The notes below the pieces were generated by a model. It worked only from the letters and a program-made list of their open reading frames with translations. It searched no databases and was not told the DNA's origin. A stretch of DNA of 40,787 bases, taken from positions 5,216 through 46,002 of the forward strand of contig QWRJ01000005.1 of the NCBI GenBank assembly GCA_003670475.1, given 5' to 3'. A program made the translations under genes and the position numbers. Of the stretch, positions 23,684-31,351 are shown piece by piece (the stretch's first letter is position 1; every line of letters starts with the position of its first letter). Source of the stretch: Candidatus Limnocylindrus primus. GTDB taxonomy: Bacteria > Chloroflexota > Limnocylindria > Limnocylindrales > Limnocylindraceae.

Positions 23684-24139
23684 TCACCCCTGGATGCGAA
23701 GTTCCACCTCGGTTGCCTCGCGGTTCACGATCCACCAGGCGCGAATCCCTGGCTCACCGTCTGGAGCCGACTGGCTCTGCGCGAGGGAGACGATCAGGTA
23801 GAGCGCGTCGGGGTAGCCGGCCACGCCAGTGTCCGTGACCGACGGCTTCGCCGGTGATGCAACGTGGGAGTGGACGATCCCCCAGATCACCTCGTCCGCG
23901 TCATCCGCGGCGATGCTGATGCGCAAGAGCTGTGCCGGATCAATCTCATAGAGCGTTGAGGAGGCGAGCACGTTCATGGTTGGCTCCCATCGCAACGGCG
24001 CGCCGCTTGATGCAGCCGACGCACCCCCAATGATGATTCCGCACGCTTCGCGCGGCGACTCGGCTCGCGCATGTGCGCGGATCGCATCAGCGATCTTTCG
24101 TGGCAGCGAGATCTGTGTTGGACGTTCAGCGAGGCTCAC
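23684..24139 (-). CDS. mec: Mec-type JAMM metallopeptidase (CysO-cysteine peptidase)
   Basis: The 151-residue M67 peptidase shows the JAMM zinc motif VHSHVASPAKPSVTD (His90, His92, Ser100 region, Asp103) and the upstream catalytic glutamate in PREACGIIIGG (Glu31). In Mycobacterium tuberculosis Mec releases cysteine from CysO-cysteine. Here it follows cysM by 24 bases, in the order cysO-cysM-mec. Because CysO in this genome has residues after its Gly-Gly, Mec may also trim that tail (inference). No ribosome binding site of note is seen; coupling to cysM is likely. Confidence 0.9.
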   Translation of the reverse strand: MSLAERPTQISLPRKIADAIRAHARAESPREACGIIIGGASAASSGAPLRWEPTMNVLASSTLYEIDPAQLLRISIAADDADEVIWGIVHSHVASPAKPSVTDTGVAGYPDALYLIVSLAQSQSAPDGEPGIRAWWIVNREATEVELRIQG

Positions 24140-24163
24140 TTCGCAGCGCTCATGAATTTTGCG

Positions 24164-25117
24164 CTACCACCAGAAGACATCGCCCTCGAGCGCGTCCTCC
24201 ATCTCGTCAAGGTTTCCATCACCGAGTCCAGCAGAGAAATACTTCCAGCCAGCATCACAGGCGATAAAGACGATGTTGCTGTTTGGTGCTGCGTCGCGCG
24301 CAACACGCAGCGCAACGGCGAGCGTTGCGCCAGTTGATGGTCCAGCAAGGATGCCGCTACTGCGCGCAAGTGCGCGCGCCGCCATAATGGAGTCACGGCT
24401 GTTCACCAGCACGCGTCCGGCGAGCAGCTCGGTCTCCATCACCTCGGGCGTGAAGCCGTCTTCAAGCGATCGGAGTCCGGTGACCTTCTCGCCCGGCATC
24501 GGCTCAGCGGCCCAAATCTTGACGCTCGGCTTCTCGCGCACGAAGTAGCGCGCAAGGCCCGTGGCGGTGCCGCCAGTGCCGAGACCGGCAACAACAACAT
24601 CCACCTCGGGGAGATCGGTGAGGATCTCTGGCGCGGTGGTCACCTCGTGCACCTTCGGGTTCGCCTGGTTGCTGTACTGATCTGGCATGACGTACTTGGT
24701 GTCTCCCTTTGCCATGGCGCGTGCGAGCAGAACGGCGCCGTTTGACCCTTGATCGGCTGGGGAGTCAATGATCGTGGCGCCGAGCGCGCGCACGAAGGCG
24801 CGGCGCTCTTCGGTCACGTTTGCTGGCATCACCAGCGTGAGCGGGATGCTGCGTGCCGCGGCGTGCACGGCAAGCGCGGCACCAGTGTTCCCACTCGTTG
24901 GCTCAAGGAGCTCCTTCCCAGGTGTGAGCAGCCCCTTGAAGAGGAGGTCGTCAATCAGCGCCTTGGCGGTGCGGTCCTTAATGGAGCCGGTTGGCCCAAG
25001 GAGTTCCACTTTGGCGAAGAGGTGGATCCCCTTCGCGCGCGCCGCTTCAGGGAGAAGCGCGTCAACGCGAATGAGCGGCGTGCCGCCGATCACCTCCCCG
25101 ATCTGTTCGTAGCGCAC
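24164..25117 (-). CDS. cysM: Cysteine synthase CysM (sulfur-carrier-dependent type)
   Basis: The 317-residue PLP enzyme has the cofactor lysine in GPTGSIKDRTAK (Lys47), the phosphate/substrate loop EPTSGNTGAA and the glycine-rich GLGTGGTATG. It ends in aromatic residues (FWW). Mycobacterial CysM uses O-phosphoserine and thiocarboxylated CysO; the neighbours cysO and mec suggest the same chemistry. The start is GTG at 25117, overlapping the TAG of cysO by one base (TAGTG). Confidence 0.93.
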   Translation of the reverse strand: MRYEQIGEVIGGTPLIRVDALLPEAARAKGIHLFAKVELLGPTGSIKDRTAKALIDDLLFKGLLTPGKELLEPTSGNTGAALAVHAAARSIPLTLVMPANVTEERRAFVRALGATIIDSPADQGSNGAVLLARAMAKGDTKYVMPDQYSNQANPKVHEVTTAPEILTDLPEVDVVVAGLGTGGTATGLARYFVREKPSVKIWAAEPMPGEKVTGLRSLEDGFTPEVMETELLAGRVLVNSRDSIMAARALARSSGILAGPSTGATLAVALRVARDAAPNSNIVFIACDAGWKYFSAGLGDGNLDEMEDALEGDVFWW

Positions 25118-25410
25118 TAGCGCGCGCTACCGAGTGCGCCGCCCGCCATCGCTGGAAGGATCACCACTTCAATCCCGTCCTGAGTTGGCGTTTCAAGTCC
25201 TGCAAGATGGCGCACATCGGCGCCATCAACGTAGACGTTCACCCAGCGGCGCAGCGTGCCGTCCGCTTCGAAGATTTGCTCGCGCAGATCTGGGTGCGCC
25301 GCAGTCAGAGCGGTGAGCACCGCACTAAGCGACGCGCCATCAACGCTAACGAGCTTTGCGCCGCCGGTCTGAGTCCTGAGTACTGGTGGAATCCTGACGC
25401 TGATGCTCAT
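25117..25410 (-). CDS. cysO: CysO-like sulfur carrier protein (ThiS/MoaD family) with C-terminal tail
   Basis: The 97-residue ubiquitin-fold protein begins MSISVRIPPVLRTQTGG, closely like mycobacterial CysO. It holds the RRWVNVYVDGADVRHL region and reaches VVILPAMAGG at residues 82-91. Unlike the mycobacterial protein, which ends at Gly-Gly, this one continues ALGSAR to the stop. A sulfur carrier must expose the Gly-Gly carboxylate for adenylation, so the tail must be removed first, as known for QbsE by the JAMM protein QbsD in Pseudomonas. ATG 25410 has GGGGGAG upstream and overlaps the moeB-type gene by ATGA. Confidence 0.9.
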   Translation of the reverse strand: MSISVRIPPVLRTQTGGAKLVSVDGASLSAVLTALTAAHPDLREQIFEADGTLRRWVNVYVDGADVRHLAGLETPTQDGIEVVILPAMAGGALGSAR

Positions 25411-26513
25411 GCTGCTCCCCCTTTCGCTGTGCCGTCGCCGCACGCAACGCAGTGCGGATCTCGTTTCACTGTGAGCTCCGTAAAGGTCCCCTCAAGTGCA
25501 TCCCAAAGAAGGAGGCGGCCGATCAGCGGCTCGCCAATCCTGAGCAGCATCTTGAGCGCCTCAGTTGCCTGCAGCACGCCGATCACGCCCGGAAGGACGC
25601 CAAGCACGCCAGCAACGCCACAGCTCGGCGCCATCTCCGCCGGCGGCGGTGTTGGATGAAGGCAGCGGTAGCAGGGGCCACGCCCTGGCGCGAGAACGGT
25701 GAGCTGCCCCTCAAAGCGGAAGACGCCTGCATGCACCACAGGGATGCCGAGCTTCACCGCCGCATCATTCAGCGCGTAGCGTGCCTCAAAGGTGTCGGTG
25801 CCGTCAATGACGAGATCCACGCCATTCAACAGAGATGCAACGTTCTCGGTGGTGAGCATGTCGTTGATCGGCTCAACCTCAACGTCTGGATTGAGTGCGC
25901 GAATCTGCACTGCAGCGGACTCCACCTTCAACATCCCAACGCGATCAGTGGTGTGGATCACCTGACGCTGCAGGTTAGATGCCTCTACAGAATCGAAGTC
26001 GATGATGCGCAACTTGCCAACGCCAGCCGCCGCAAGATAGAGCGCCGCCGGTGCGCCGAGTCCTCCTGCGCCAACCATCAGCACGCGTGAGTTCAGCAAC
26101 TTTGTCTGACCGTCAGCACCAACGCCAGGGAGAAGGAGGTGACGCGAGTAGCGTGACTTCTGCTCTGGCGTCAGCGTGGTCGTCTCAACAACAGGGAGGC
26201 CAGCGGCGCTCCAACCGTTGATGCCACCAGCCATTGACGTGAGATTGGTGTAACCGAGTCCAGCAAGCGTCTCTGCCGCTGCGGCAGAGCGCACACCACC
26301 CGCGCAGTAGAGCAAGATCGGCGCAGACTTCTCTGGTGCAATGTTTGGGATGGTGAAGCTGATCATCCCCTTCGGCGCGTGTGTTGCGCCGTGCAAGTAG
26401 CCCGCGTCCCACTCGTTCTGCTCACGGACATCAATCAGCAGTGGCGGCGTTGGTGATTCGAGCAGCTGCTGCGCCGCCTTCGCATCCACTTCGGTGAAAA
26501 GCTTCGTTGTCAT
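25407..26513 (-). CDS. Rhodanese-MoeB/ThiF fusion: sulfur-carrier adenylyltransferase and sulfurtransferase
   Basis: The 368-residue protein has an N-terminal rhodanese domain (residues 1-108; active-site loop CAGGVRS at Cys70), then an E1-like ThiF domain (about 115-340) with the ATP loop GAGGLGAP (148-155), DFDSVEASNLQRQVIH and zinc-binding pairs CYRC (281/284) and CVAC (355/358). It adenylates the Gly-Gly end of CysO and transfers sulfur to make the thiocarboxylate. Mycobacterial MoeZ does the same with the rhodanese at the C-terminus; here the order is reversed. ATG 26513 shares one base with the DUF4395 stop (TGATG). Confidence 0.92.
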   Translation of the reverse strand: MTTKLFTEVDAKAAQQLLESPTPPLLIDVREQNEWDAGYLHGATHAPKGMISFTIPNIAPEKSAPILLYCAGGVRSAAAAETLAGLGYTNLTSMAGGINGWSAAGLPVVETTTLTPEQKSRYSRHLLLPGVGADGQTKLLNSRVLMVGAGGLGAPAALYLAAAGVGKLRIIDFDSVEASNLQRQVIHTTDRVGMLKVESAAVQIRALNPDVEVEPINDMLTTENVASLLNGVDLVIDGTDTFEARYALNDAAVKLGIPVVHAGVFRFEGQLTVLAPGRGPCYRCLHPTPPPAEMAPSCGVAGVLGVLPGVIGVLQATEALKMLLRIGEPLIGRLLLWDALEGTFTELTVKRDPHCVACGDGTAKGGAA

Positions 26514-27031
26514 CAGCGCCCACTCCCCTTTGTCATGCGAATCTTCTGCGGTGCAATCTTTGTTGCACCCTGCGGAAGACTGCGGTTCTGGAACCAAACC
26601 ACTACTCCGTAGAGCTTGCAAGCGACACAGATTCCCGTGATCGCCAGGAACGACTGCAGCGTAGCAACAGTCACCACGAGTGCAAGCGCAACGAGATCCG
26701 CTGCGAACGCAGTATCGGCAAGTACGCCGAGGAGAAGCATCGTGCCCCCCATCACCTGCGCGAGGCGAAGTCCTGGTACCGGCTGAAGGTCTTTCGGTGC
26801 AGGTGCGCCAATCACGCCGCGTTCGCGAAGGATGCGGAACGGTAGGCCGAGAAGGCTGACGCGCAGCCCGGTGGCCGCGCTAAGGAGCATTGCGGCGGCG
26901 ATCGCTGCGACAAGGAGCGCCGATGCGCTTCCTGTTGGCTGGTTGACGTGGAGCAGTGCCGCAACGCCAAGGAGCAGCACGCTGATCGCGGCGCCGGTGC
27001 GGAATCCTCGTGAGTCAGTCATCTGAGACAT
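26513..27031 (-). CDS. DUF4395 family membrane protein
   Basis: The 172-residue product has three to four hydrophobic segments. The C-terminal helix contains ITGICVACKLYG, the pattern I associate with DUF4395, followed by a polar tail. Two conserved cysteines in CVAC could be redox-active or bind sulfur; no function is established. It is the first gene of a tightly coupled operon with rhodanese-MoeB, CysO, CysM and Mec, which suggests sulfur delivery or a thiol-redox step at the membrane. ATG 27031 was chosen because GAGGTG lies six bases upstream; GTG 27040 lies inside that site. Confidence 0.82.
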   Translation of the reverse strand: MSQMTDSRGFRTGAAISVLLLGVAALLHVNQPTGSASALLVAAIAAAMLLSAATGLRVSLLGLPFRILRERGVIGAPAPKDLQPVPGLRLAQVMGGTMLLLGVLADTAFAADLVALALVVTVATLQSFLAITGICVACKLYGVVVWFQNRSLPQGATKIAPQKIRMTKGSGR

Positions 27032-27058
27032 CTGGTTCACCTCATCAGTTGAAGTTCG

Positions 27059-27113
27059 GGGTGGATGGCCGTAGGGGCCATGTGTTGGGACGCAGCCGGC
27101 GTCCCTTCCACCC
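27059..27113 (-). promoter_or_regulatory. Three-way-junction RNA fold upstream of the sulfur operon
   Basis: On the minus strand an outer stem GGGTGG/CCACCC (27113-27108 with 27064-27059) encloses two perfect hairpins: GGGACGC/GCGTCCC with a CGGCT loop (27105-27087) and ATGGCC/GGCCAT with a CCTAC loop (27081-27065). Linkers are AA and AACAC. The fold ends 15 bases before the ribosome binding site (27043-27038). It does not match the SAM, glycine, TPP, cobalamin, purine or guanidine consensus sequences I can recall. A regulatory RNA domain is inferred from the fold and position. Confidence 0.55.
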
Positions 27114-27133
27114 GGGAGACTTCTGCGAGGTGC

Positions 27134-27226
27134 TTAGCGCGCGAGAAGTCGCGGGGCGGGAGACGACGGCCGTCGACAGATGGACGGCTCCCCGGCTACG
27201 GACGCGATTAGTTCTGCTGCACTCAT
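27134..27226 (-). CDS. 30-codon leader ORF with one Cys codon
   Basis: ATG 27226 lies six bases after TAGAGT, the leaderless arrangement used by longer genes here, which supports expression. The peptide begins MSAAELIASVAGEPSI and continues CRRPSSPAPRLLAR. The single Cys codon (TGT, 27178-27176) sits in the loop of a CCGTC/GACGG hairpin and is followed by CGA and CGG arginine codons. The ORF ends about 100 bases before the sulfur operon. It resembles in plan the Cys-containing leader peptides upstream of sulfur genes in Actinobacteria. Cysteine-responsive attenuation is inferred. Confidence 0.5.
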   Translation of the reverse strand: MSAAELIASVAGEPSICRRPSSPAPRLLAR

Positions 27227-27232
27227 GCTGTA

Positions 27233-27238
27233 ACTCTA
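27233..27238 (-). promoter_or_regulatory. -10 box of a leaderless promoter for the leader ORF and sulfur operon
   Basis: TAGAGT on the minus strand ends six bases before ATG 27226 and begins 15 bases after the sufU stop. No good -35 box is visible. Confidence 0.5.
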
Positions 27239-27252
27239 CCCGAGGAGCAGCA

Positions 27253-27642
27253 TCACGACTTGTTGCGCCACGTTGCAATTGCCTTCTGCGTGGTCTCCAG
27301 GCCAAGCAGGGCGCAGTGGATCCGAGCTGGGCCCACCTCAATCCCGAGCAGCTCCGTCACGTACGGGGTCCCCAGTTCGGTGATCTCATCGGCGCGCTTG
27401 CCGCGCAGTTCGTCCGTGAGGAGCGAAGCGGAAGCCTGCGAGATGGCGCAGCCGCGACCACTAAAGGCAACGTCCGTGATCACGCCAGCGTCGTCCAGCT
27501 TCAACTGCATCGTGACCAGGTCGCCGCAGCTCGGGTTGCGGCCATCAATGCTGACGCTCGGCTGCTCGAGTGCACCAAAGTTGTGCGGCGCACGGTGATG
27601 CTCAAGGATCTGCTCTCTATAAAGATCGTCAACACCGCCCAC
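27253..27642 (-). CDS. sufU: SufU-type Fe-S assembly protein
   Basis: The 129-residue U-type protein has the three conserved cysteines and aspartate: NPSCGD (Cys39, Asp41), GRGCAISQAS (Cys65) and RIHCALL (Cys110). SufU binds zinc and accepts persulfide from SufS. Compared with the roughly 147-residue Bacillus protein, it lacks most of the insertion before the third cysteine, so it is intermediate between SufU and IscU in length. GTG 27642 was chosen because TAGGAG lies eight bases upstream, overlapping the sufS stop. Confidence 0.92.
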   Translation of the reverse strand: MGGVDDLYREQILEHHRAPHNFGALEQPSVSIDGRNPSCGDLVTMQLKLDDAGVITDVAFSGRGCAISQASASLLTDELRGKRADEITELGTPYVTELLGIEVGPARIHCALLGLETTQKAIATWRNKS

Positions 27643-27653
27643 AGCAGCCGCTC

Positions 27654-28910
27654 CTATCGCTCGAAGATCTTCCGCGCATCGCGCAGCCCCTCAAAGAGGG
27701 CATCGAGGTCTTCGTCGGTGGTGTACGGCGCCACGCTCACCCGCGCCGTGGCCGAGAGTTCCAGCTGTTCGTGAAGCGGCATGGCGCAGTGGTGTCCAGC
27801 GCGAATCGCCACCCCGCGTCGATCCAGGATGGTGGCGAGGTCGTGGGCGTGCACCAGGTCGCTAGAGAAGCTCACTAAGCCCGCGCGATCCTTCGCGTTC
27901 TTTGGCCCAAGGATGCGCGCATCTGGAAGGGCCTCTGGAAGTTCGCGCAGCACGCGCTCAAGCATGCGCACCTCATGGTCATGAATCTGCTGGCGACCGA
28001 GTTCGTCAAGGAACTCGCAGGCGGCGGCGAGCGCCACCGTGCCAGATGCATCGGGCGTCCCCGCCTCAAAGCGTTGCGTCCCTTCCGCAAATGTTGCGTC
28101 GCGTAGGCGCACTTCGCGAATCATGTCGCCGCCCGTCTCAATCGGCGCCATTGCCTCAAGGAGGTTCGCGCGCGCCCAGAGTCCGCCGCCGGAGAAGAGT
28201 CCGCCCATCTTGTGTGCGCTAAACGCGTAGAAGTCTGCGCCAGTACCCAAGATGTTCACTGGCATATTCGCTACTGCTTGGCATCCATCAACAGCAAGGA
28301 GTCCACCAACTGAATGAATCTGTGGTGCGATCTGCGCGAGTGGGGCAATAGAACCGAGCACATTGGAGACGTGTCCAATTGCAACGATCTTCGGGCGCAG
28401 CTTCAGTAGTCCGTCTAAACGATCCCAAAGGATCTCGCCGGTCACATCATCAACGGGGATGAACTCAAGGTCTGCGTCCACTTCACGCGTCACCTGCTGC
28501 CACGGAATCAGATTCGCGTGATGCTCCGCCTCCGTCACCAACACCACATCGCCACGCGAAAGGTTGCCCTTACCCCATGAACGTGCAACAAGGTTCAGTG
28601 CCTCCGTGGCGCTGCCGAGCATCACGAGTTCAGTTGCGGGAACGCCGAGGAATGTTGCGGTGCGCGTGCGCGCCGCCTCATACGCATCCGTTGCCATGGA
28701 GCCGAGCGTGTACGCGCCGCGATGCGGATTCGCATTGCCAGTGAGCAGGAACTCGGAGACGGCATCAATTACAGGCTTCGGTCGTTGCGCCGTTGCGGCG
28801 GAGTCGAGGTAGTGCAGTGGGCGGCCGCCAGGCTTCGTTGCAAGGATCGGATATGCGGCGCGAACCTTTGCTGGATCAAGTTGCCCGGCTGGGGTGTGCC
28901 AGGCGGTCAT
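27654..28910 (-). CDS. sufS: Cysteine desulfurase SufS
   Basis: The 418-residue group II desulfurase has the PLP lysine in FSAHKMGG (Lys234), the cofactor motifs [10 protein letters not shown] and [11 protein letters not shown], and the active-site cysteine in RAGHHCAMP (Cys375). It extracts sulfur from cysteine for Fe-S cluster assembly. The start overlaps sufC as ATGA and sufU follows after 11 bases. sufB and sufD, which normally sit between sufC and sufS, are absent here. Confidence 0.95.
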   Translation of the reverse strand: MTAWHTPAGQLDPAKVRAAYPILATKPGGRPLHYLDSAATAQRPKPVIDAVSEFLLTGNANPHRGAYTLGSMATDAYEAARTRTATFLGVPATELVMLGSATEALNLVARSWGKGNLSRGDVVLVTEAEHHANLIPWQQVTREVDADLEFIPVDDVTGEILWDRLDGLLKLRPKIVAIGHVSNVLGSIAPLAQIAPQIHSVGGLLAVDGCQAVANMPVNILGTGADFYAFSAHKMGGLFSGGGLWARANLLEAMAPIETGGDMIREVRLRDATFAEGTQRFEAGTPDASGTVALAAACEFLDELGRQQIHDHEVRMLERVLRELPEALPDARILGPKNAKDRAGLVSFSSDLVHAHDLATILDRRGVAIRAGHHCAMPLHEQLELSATARVSVAPYTTDEDLDALFEGLRDARKIFER

Positions 28911-29770
28911 GCTCCGGCTGGTGCCACCGGCGGTGCCGCCGCCTCATCTGCCGTTGGGTTGATCCCGTTCTCAGCGAGGATCGGCGCGTAGCCTTCCTTC
29001 TCAAGTCGGTGTGCAAGCTCTGGTCCGCCAGAGGTCACGATGCGACCGCGCGCCAGGACGTGCACAAACTGCGGCTTCAAGTAATCAAGGAGTCGCTGGT
29101 AGTGCGTGATCACCAGTACGCCGAGCTCTGGGGAGAGCATCGTGTTGACGCCCTCCGCAACGATGCGTAGTGCGTCAATGTCAAGGCCAGAGTCGGTCTC
29201 ATCGAGCACCGCCATCTCTGGCTTCATCAGCGCCATCTGCAACATTTCCAGGCGCTTCTTCTCACCGCCAGAGAATCCGTCATTGACGTAGCGCGTCATA
29301 AAGGCTTCATCCATCTTCAACTGCGTCAACTTCTCCTTGACCAGCTTGCGGAACTCGCCCATCGTCATGCCGCCCTTCACTGGATCTGACGGATCAAACT
29401 CTGGGTCGCGCACCAACCCCGAGCGACGCGCGTTCATTGCGGTGCGCAGGAAGCTCGCAACGGAGAGTCCAGGGATTGCCGTTGGATACTGGAAGGCCAA
29501 GAAGAGGCCGAAGCGCGAGCGCTGATCTGGCGAGAAGTCGAGGAGGTTTTGCCCCTTCCAGTGGACTTCGCCGCTGATGATCTCGTAGCCCGGGTGTCCC
29601 ATCAGCGCGTAGCTGAGGGTGGTCTTCCCTGAGCCGTTCGGCCCCATGATCGCGTGGACTTCGCCAGGCCTGATCGTGAGCGTGATCCCATCAAGGATGT
29701 GCTTCGTTAGTTCAGACTTTGGCGCAACGACCAGATCCTTAATCACTAGGTGCGCAGATGTGTCAGCCAT
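28907..29770 (-). CDS. sufC: SufC ATPase of the SUF Fe-S assembly complex
   Basis: The 287-residue ABC-type ATPase shows Walker [10 protein letters not shown] (43-51), the Suf-specific signature [15 protein letters not shown] (166-180), Walker [13 protein letters not shown] (186-197) and the H-loop TH. SufC works as part of the SufBC2D scaffold, but its partners are not in this window. It carries a longer C-terminal tail of Ala/Pro ([11 protein letters not shown]). The Rrf2 regulator gene lies 13 bases upstream and AGGGGG precedes the ATG. Confidence 0.95.
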   Translation of the reverse strand: MADTSAHLVIKDLVVAPKSELTKHILDGITLTIRPGEVHAIMGPNGSGKTTLSYALMGHPGYEIISGEVHWKGQNLLDFSPDQRSRFGLFLAFQYPTAIPGLSVASFLRTAMNARRSGLVRDPEFDPSDPVKGGMTMGEFRKLVKEKLTQLKMDEAFMTRYVNDGFSGGEKKRLEMLQMALMKPEMAVLDETDSGLDIDALRIVAEGVNTMLSPELGVLVITHYQRLLDYLKPQFVHVLARGRIVTSGGPELAHRLEKEGYAPILAENGINPTADEAAAPPVAPAGA

Positions 29771-29783
29771 GGGACCCCCTTTA

Positions 29784-30266
29784 TTACTTCTGCTTCAGTG
29801 TAATCGGTGCGCCTGGAACCGCCAGATCGGCGAGGGTGAAGGAGTCGAGCGCCTCAGAGACCGAGTCACGCACGCGGGCCCAGAGCTGCACCACGGAGCA
29901 GTTCCCCGTCTTACTGCAGGAACTGCCGTCGCCCTCAAGACAGGTCATCGGGACGATCGGCCCTTCGAGCGCGCGGAGTACGTCACCCATTCGCACCTCA
30001 TTCGCCGGACGGGCGAGTCGATACCCACCGTGCGCACCGCGCGCGCTATCAATGATCCCTACGTCGCGCAGGCTGCCAACAATCTGTTCCAAATAGGCAC
30101 GCGGAAGATCTTCCGCCTCTGCAATGTCAGTTAGCGAGACCGGCTCGCCGTGGTCCATTCGCGCAAGCGCCACCATGAAGCGCACGCCATATTCACCGCG
30201 CGTGCTGAAGGCCACTGCACCCGTACCGTGCAGTCCGCGTGCGACTGGCTCCTGGTGCTCACTCAA
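29784..30266 (-). CDS. Rrf2 family transcriptional regulator (IscR/SufR-like)
   Basis: The N-terminal winged helix-turn-helix is [19 protein letters not shown]...[19 protein letters not shown], followed by [12 protein letters not shown]. The cluster-binding loop has three cysteines (CLEGDGSSC, then SKTGNC), spaced C-x7-C-x5-C, consistent with an Fe-S ligand set. It precedes sufC, so it probably controls the SUF genes and itself in response to Fe-S status. I place the start at TTG 30266 with GGAGG four bases upstream. GTG 30215 is nearest the family's usual start, and ATG 30308 would overlap the palindromic operator. Confidence 0.85.
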   Translation of the reverse strand: MSEHQEPVARGLHGTGAVAFSTRGEYGVRFMVALARMDHGEPVSLTDIAEAEDLPRAYLEQIVGSLRDVGIIDSARGAHGGYRLARPANEVRMGDVLRALEGPIVPMTCLEGDGSSCSKTGNCSVVQLWARVRDSVSEALDSFTLADLAVPGAPITLKQK

Positions 30267-30302
30267 TGCGCCTCCATACCGTGTACGCACCACGGATATT
30301 CC

Positions 30303-30318
30303 GACCATCTGGTCAGAT
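30303..30318. promoter_or_regulatory. Candidate Rrf2 operator
   Basis: Two overlapping inverted repeats, GACCA-TC-TGGTC and ATCTG-GT-CAGAT, lie in the divergent region between the Rrf2 gene and the double-GNAT gene. They cover the -35 position of the latter. Binding is inferred from position and symmetry. Confidence 0.4.
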
Positions 30319-30325
30319 TTGAGCG

Positions 30326-30331
30326 TATCCT
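30326..30331 (+). promoter_or_regulatory. -10 box of a leaderless promoter
   Basis: TATCCT ends six bases before ATG 30338 with no ribosome binding site between. Confidence 0.5.
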
Positions 30332-30337
30332 ATTTAC

Positions 30338-31351
30338 ATGTCTGAAAACGAGACACTCCTAGAACAGATCCGCGCGGTGCTCCCAGCGGGGACCACACTC
30401 CGTCCAGTGCAACCAGCAGTTGACGCGGCCACGCTCGTAGAGCTTGTCAATGCAGATTCGGCGCATGTGGGGAATCCGATCCGTGACTCCGTCGACGACA
30501 TCATGGAAGAGCTCACTCACAGCGATGTTGATGCGGCGCGTGACACGTTGATCGCCGCTGCGCCAGACGGAACTGCGATTGGTTTCGCCTTTGCGAACCG
30601 CGTGACGAATCCCGAGAAGCCGCGCGTCTTCCTCTTCGGCAGAGTGCATCCAGCACACCAGGGGCGTGGGATTGGACGGGCGCTCCTTCGCTGGACCAAG
30701 GCGCGCGCCGAAGAGATTTTGGACGGACATCCGCGCGGCACGGTGCAGGTGCAGAACTTTGAGGGTGATGCGCGCGCACGCCGACTCTGTGAATCTGAAG
30801 GTGCGCGAGCGATTCGCTGGTTCGCTGAGATGGCGCACAAGTTCGCGGAGACAAGAGAAGAAGCTGCCGCTCCGCTATCAGCCGGCCTGCGAGTCGTGCC
30901 GTATGCAGAGGTGGATACGGAACAGTTGCGCCTGCTACACAACCACTGCTTCGCCGACCATTGGGGTTCAGCAGCGTTCACAGAAGTGACGTGGCGTGAA
31001 CGCATTGAAGCAAGTTCAGTGCGCATGGCGGCATCTGAGGCAGTGATTGATGAACACGGAGTGCCCGTTGCGTATCAGATCAGCGAGGAGTTCCCACAAG
31101 ACGTGGAGACGCTTGGCAACCTGCGTTGGCTCGGAACGCTCGGCGTGCACCGTGAGCATCGCGGCAAGGGACTTGCAACGCACCTCATCCAACGGCATCT
31201 CTCCCAAGCGCGACGCGAAGGGTTTGAGGGTTCCATGCTCGGCGTGGACGCTGATTCACTGACTGGCGCGAACGCGCTCTATGAGCGACTTGGTTACACG
31301 CGACTCCAAGGGAGCGTTCGCTACATCTTTGGTGACGCGGACTTCTCCTAG
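30338..31351 (+). CDS. Tandem GNAT acetyltransferase
   Basis: The 337-residue protein contains two GNAT domains. The first (about residues 20-165) has the acetyl-CoA loop GRVHPAHQGRGIGRALLRW; the second (about 180-335) has LGVHREHRGKGLATHLIQR and ends in NALYERLGYTRL, a common GNAT terminal motif. Double-GNAT proteins include mycothiol synthase (MshD), but that family's specific residues were not verified here. The gene is divergent from the Rrf2 regulator and may share its operator. It overlaps the convergent oxidoreductase gene by four bases. Confidence 0.87.
   Translation: MSENETLLEQIRAVLPAGTTLRPVQPAVDAATLVELVNADSAHVGNPIRDSVDDIMEELTHSDVDAARDTLIAAAPDGTAIGFAFANRVTNPEKPRVFLFGRVHPAHQGRGIGRALLRWTKARAEEILDGHPRGTVQVQNFEGDARARRLCESEGARAIRWFAEMAHKFAETREEAAAPLSAGLRVVPYAEVDTEQLRLLHNHCFADHWGSAAFTEVTWRERIEASSVRMAASEAVIDEHGVPVAYQISEEFPQDVETLGNLRWLGTLGVHREHRGKGLATHLIQRHLSQARREGFEGSMLGVDADSLTGANALYERLGYTRLQGSVRYIFGDADFS

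Noticed and set aside
25407-26621. Longer start for the rhodanese-MoeB gene at 26621
   Set aside because: It would extend into DUF4395 coding sequence; ATG 26513 overlaps the upstream stop in the normal way and begins the rhodanese domain.
27041-27240. Possible SAM-IV/S-box riboswitch, because the minus strand contains CATGAGTG near a GC-rich hairpin
   Set aside because: The GGCAACC core and the expected pseudoknot segments are missing, and the ATGAGTG is the start of a leaderless short ORF.
27010-27774. 254-codon plus-strand frame across sufU and the leader region
   Set aside because: It is antisense to sufU and to the structured leader, and its translation is of low complexity.
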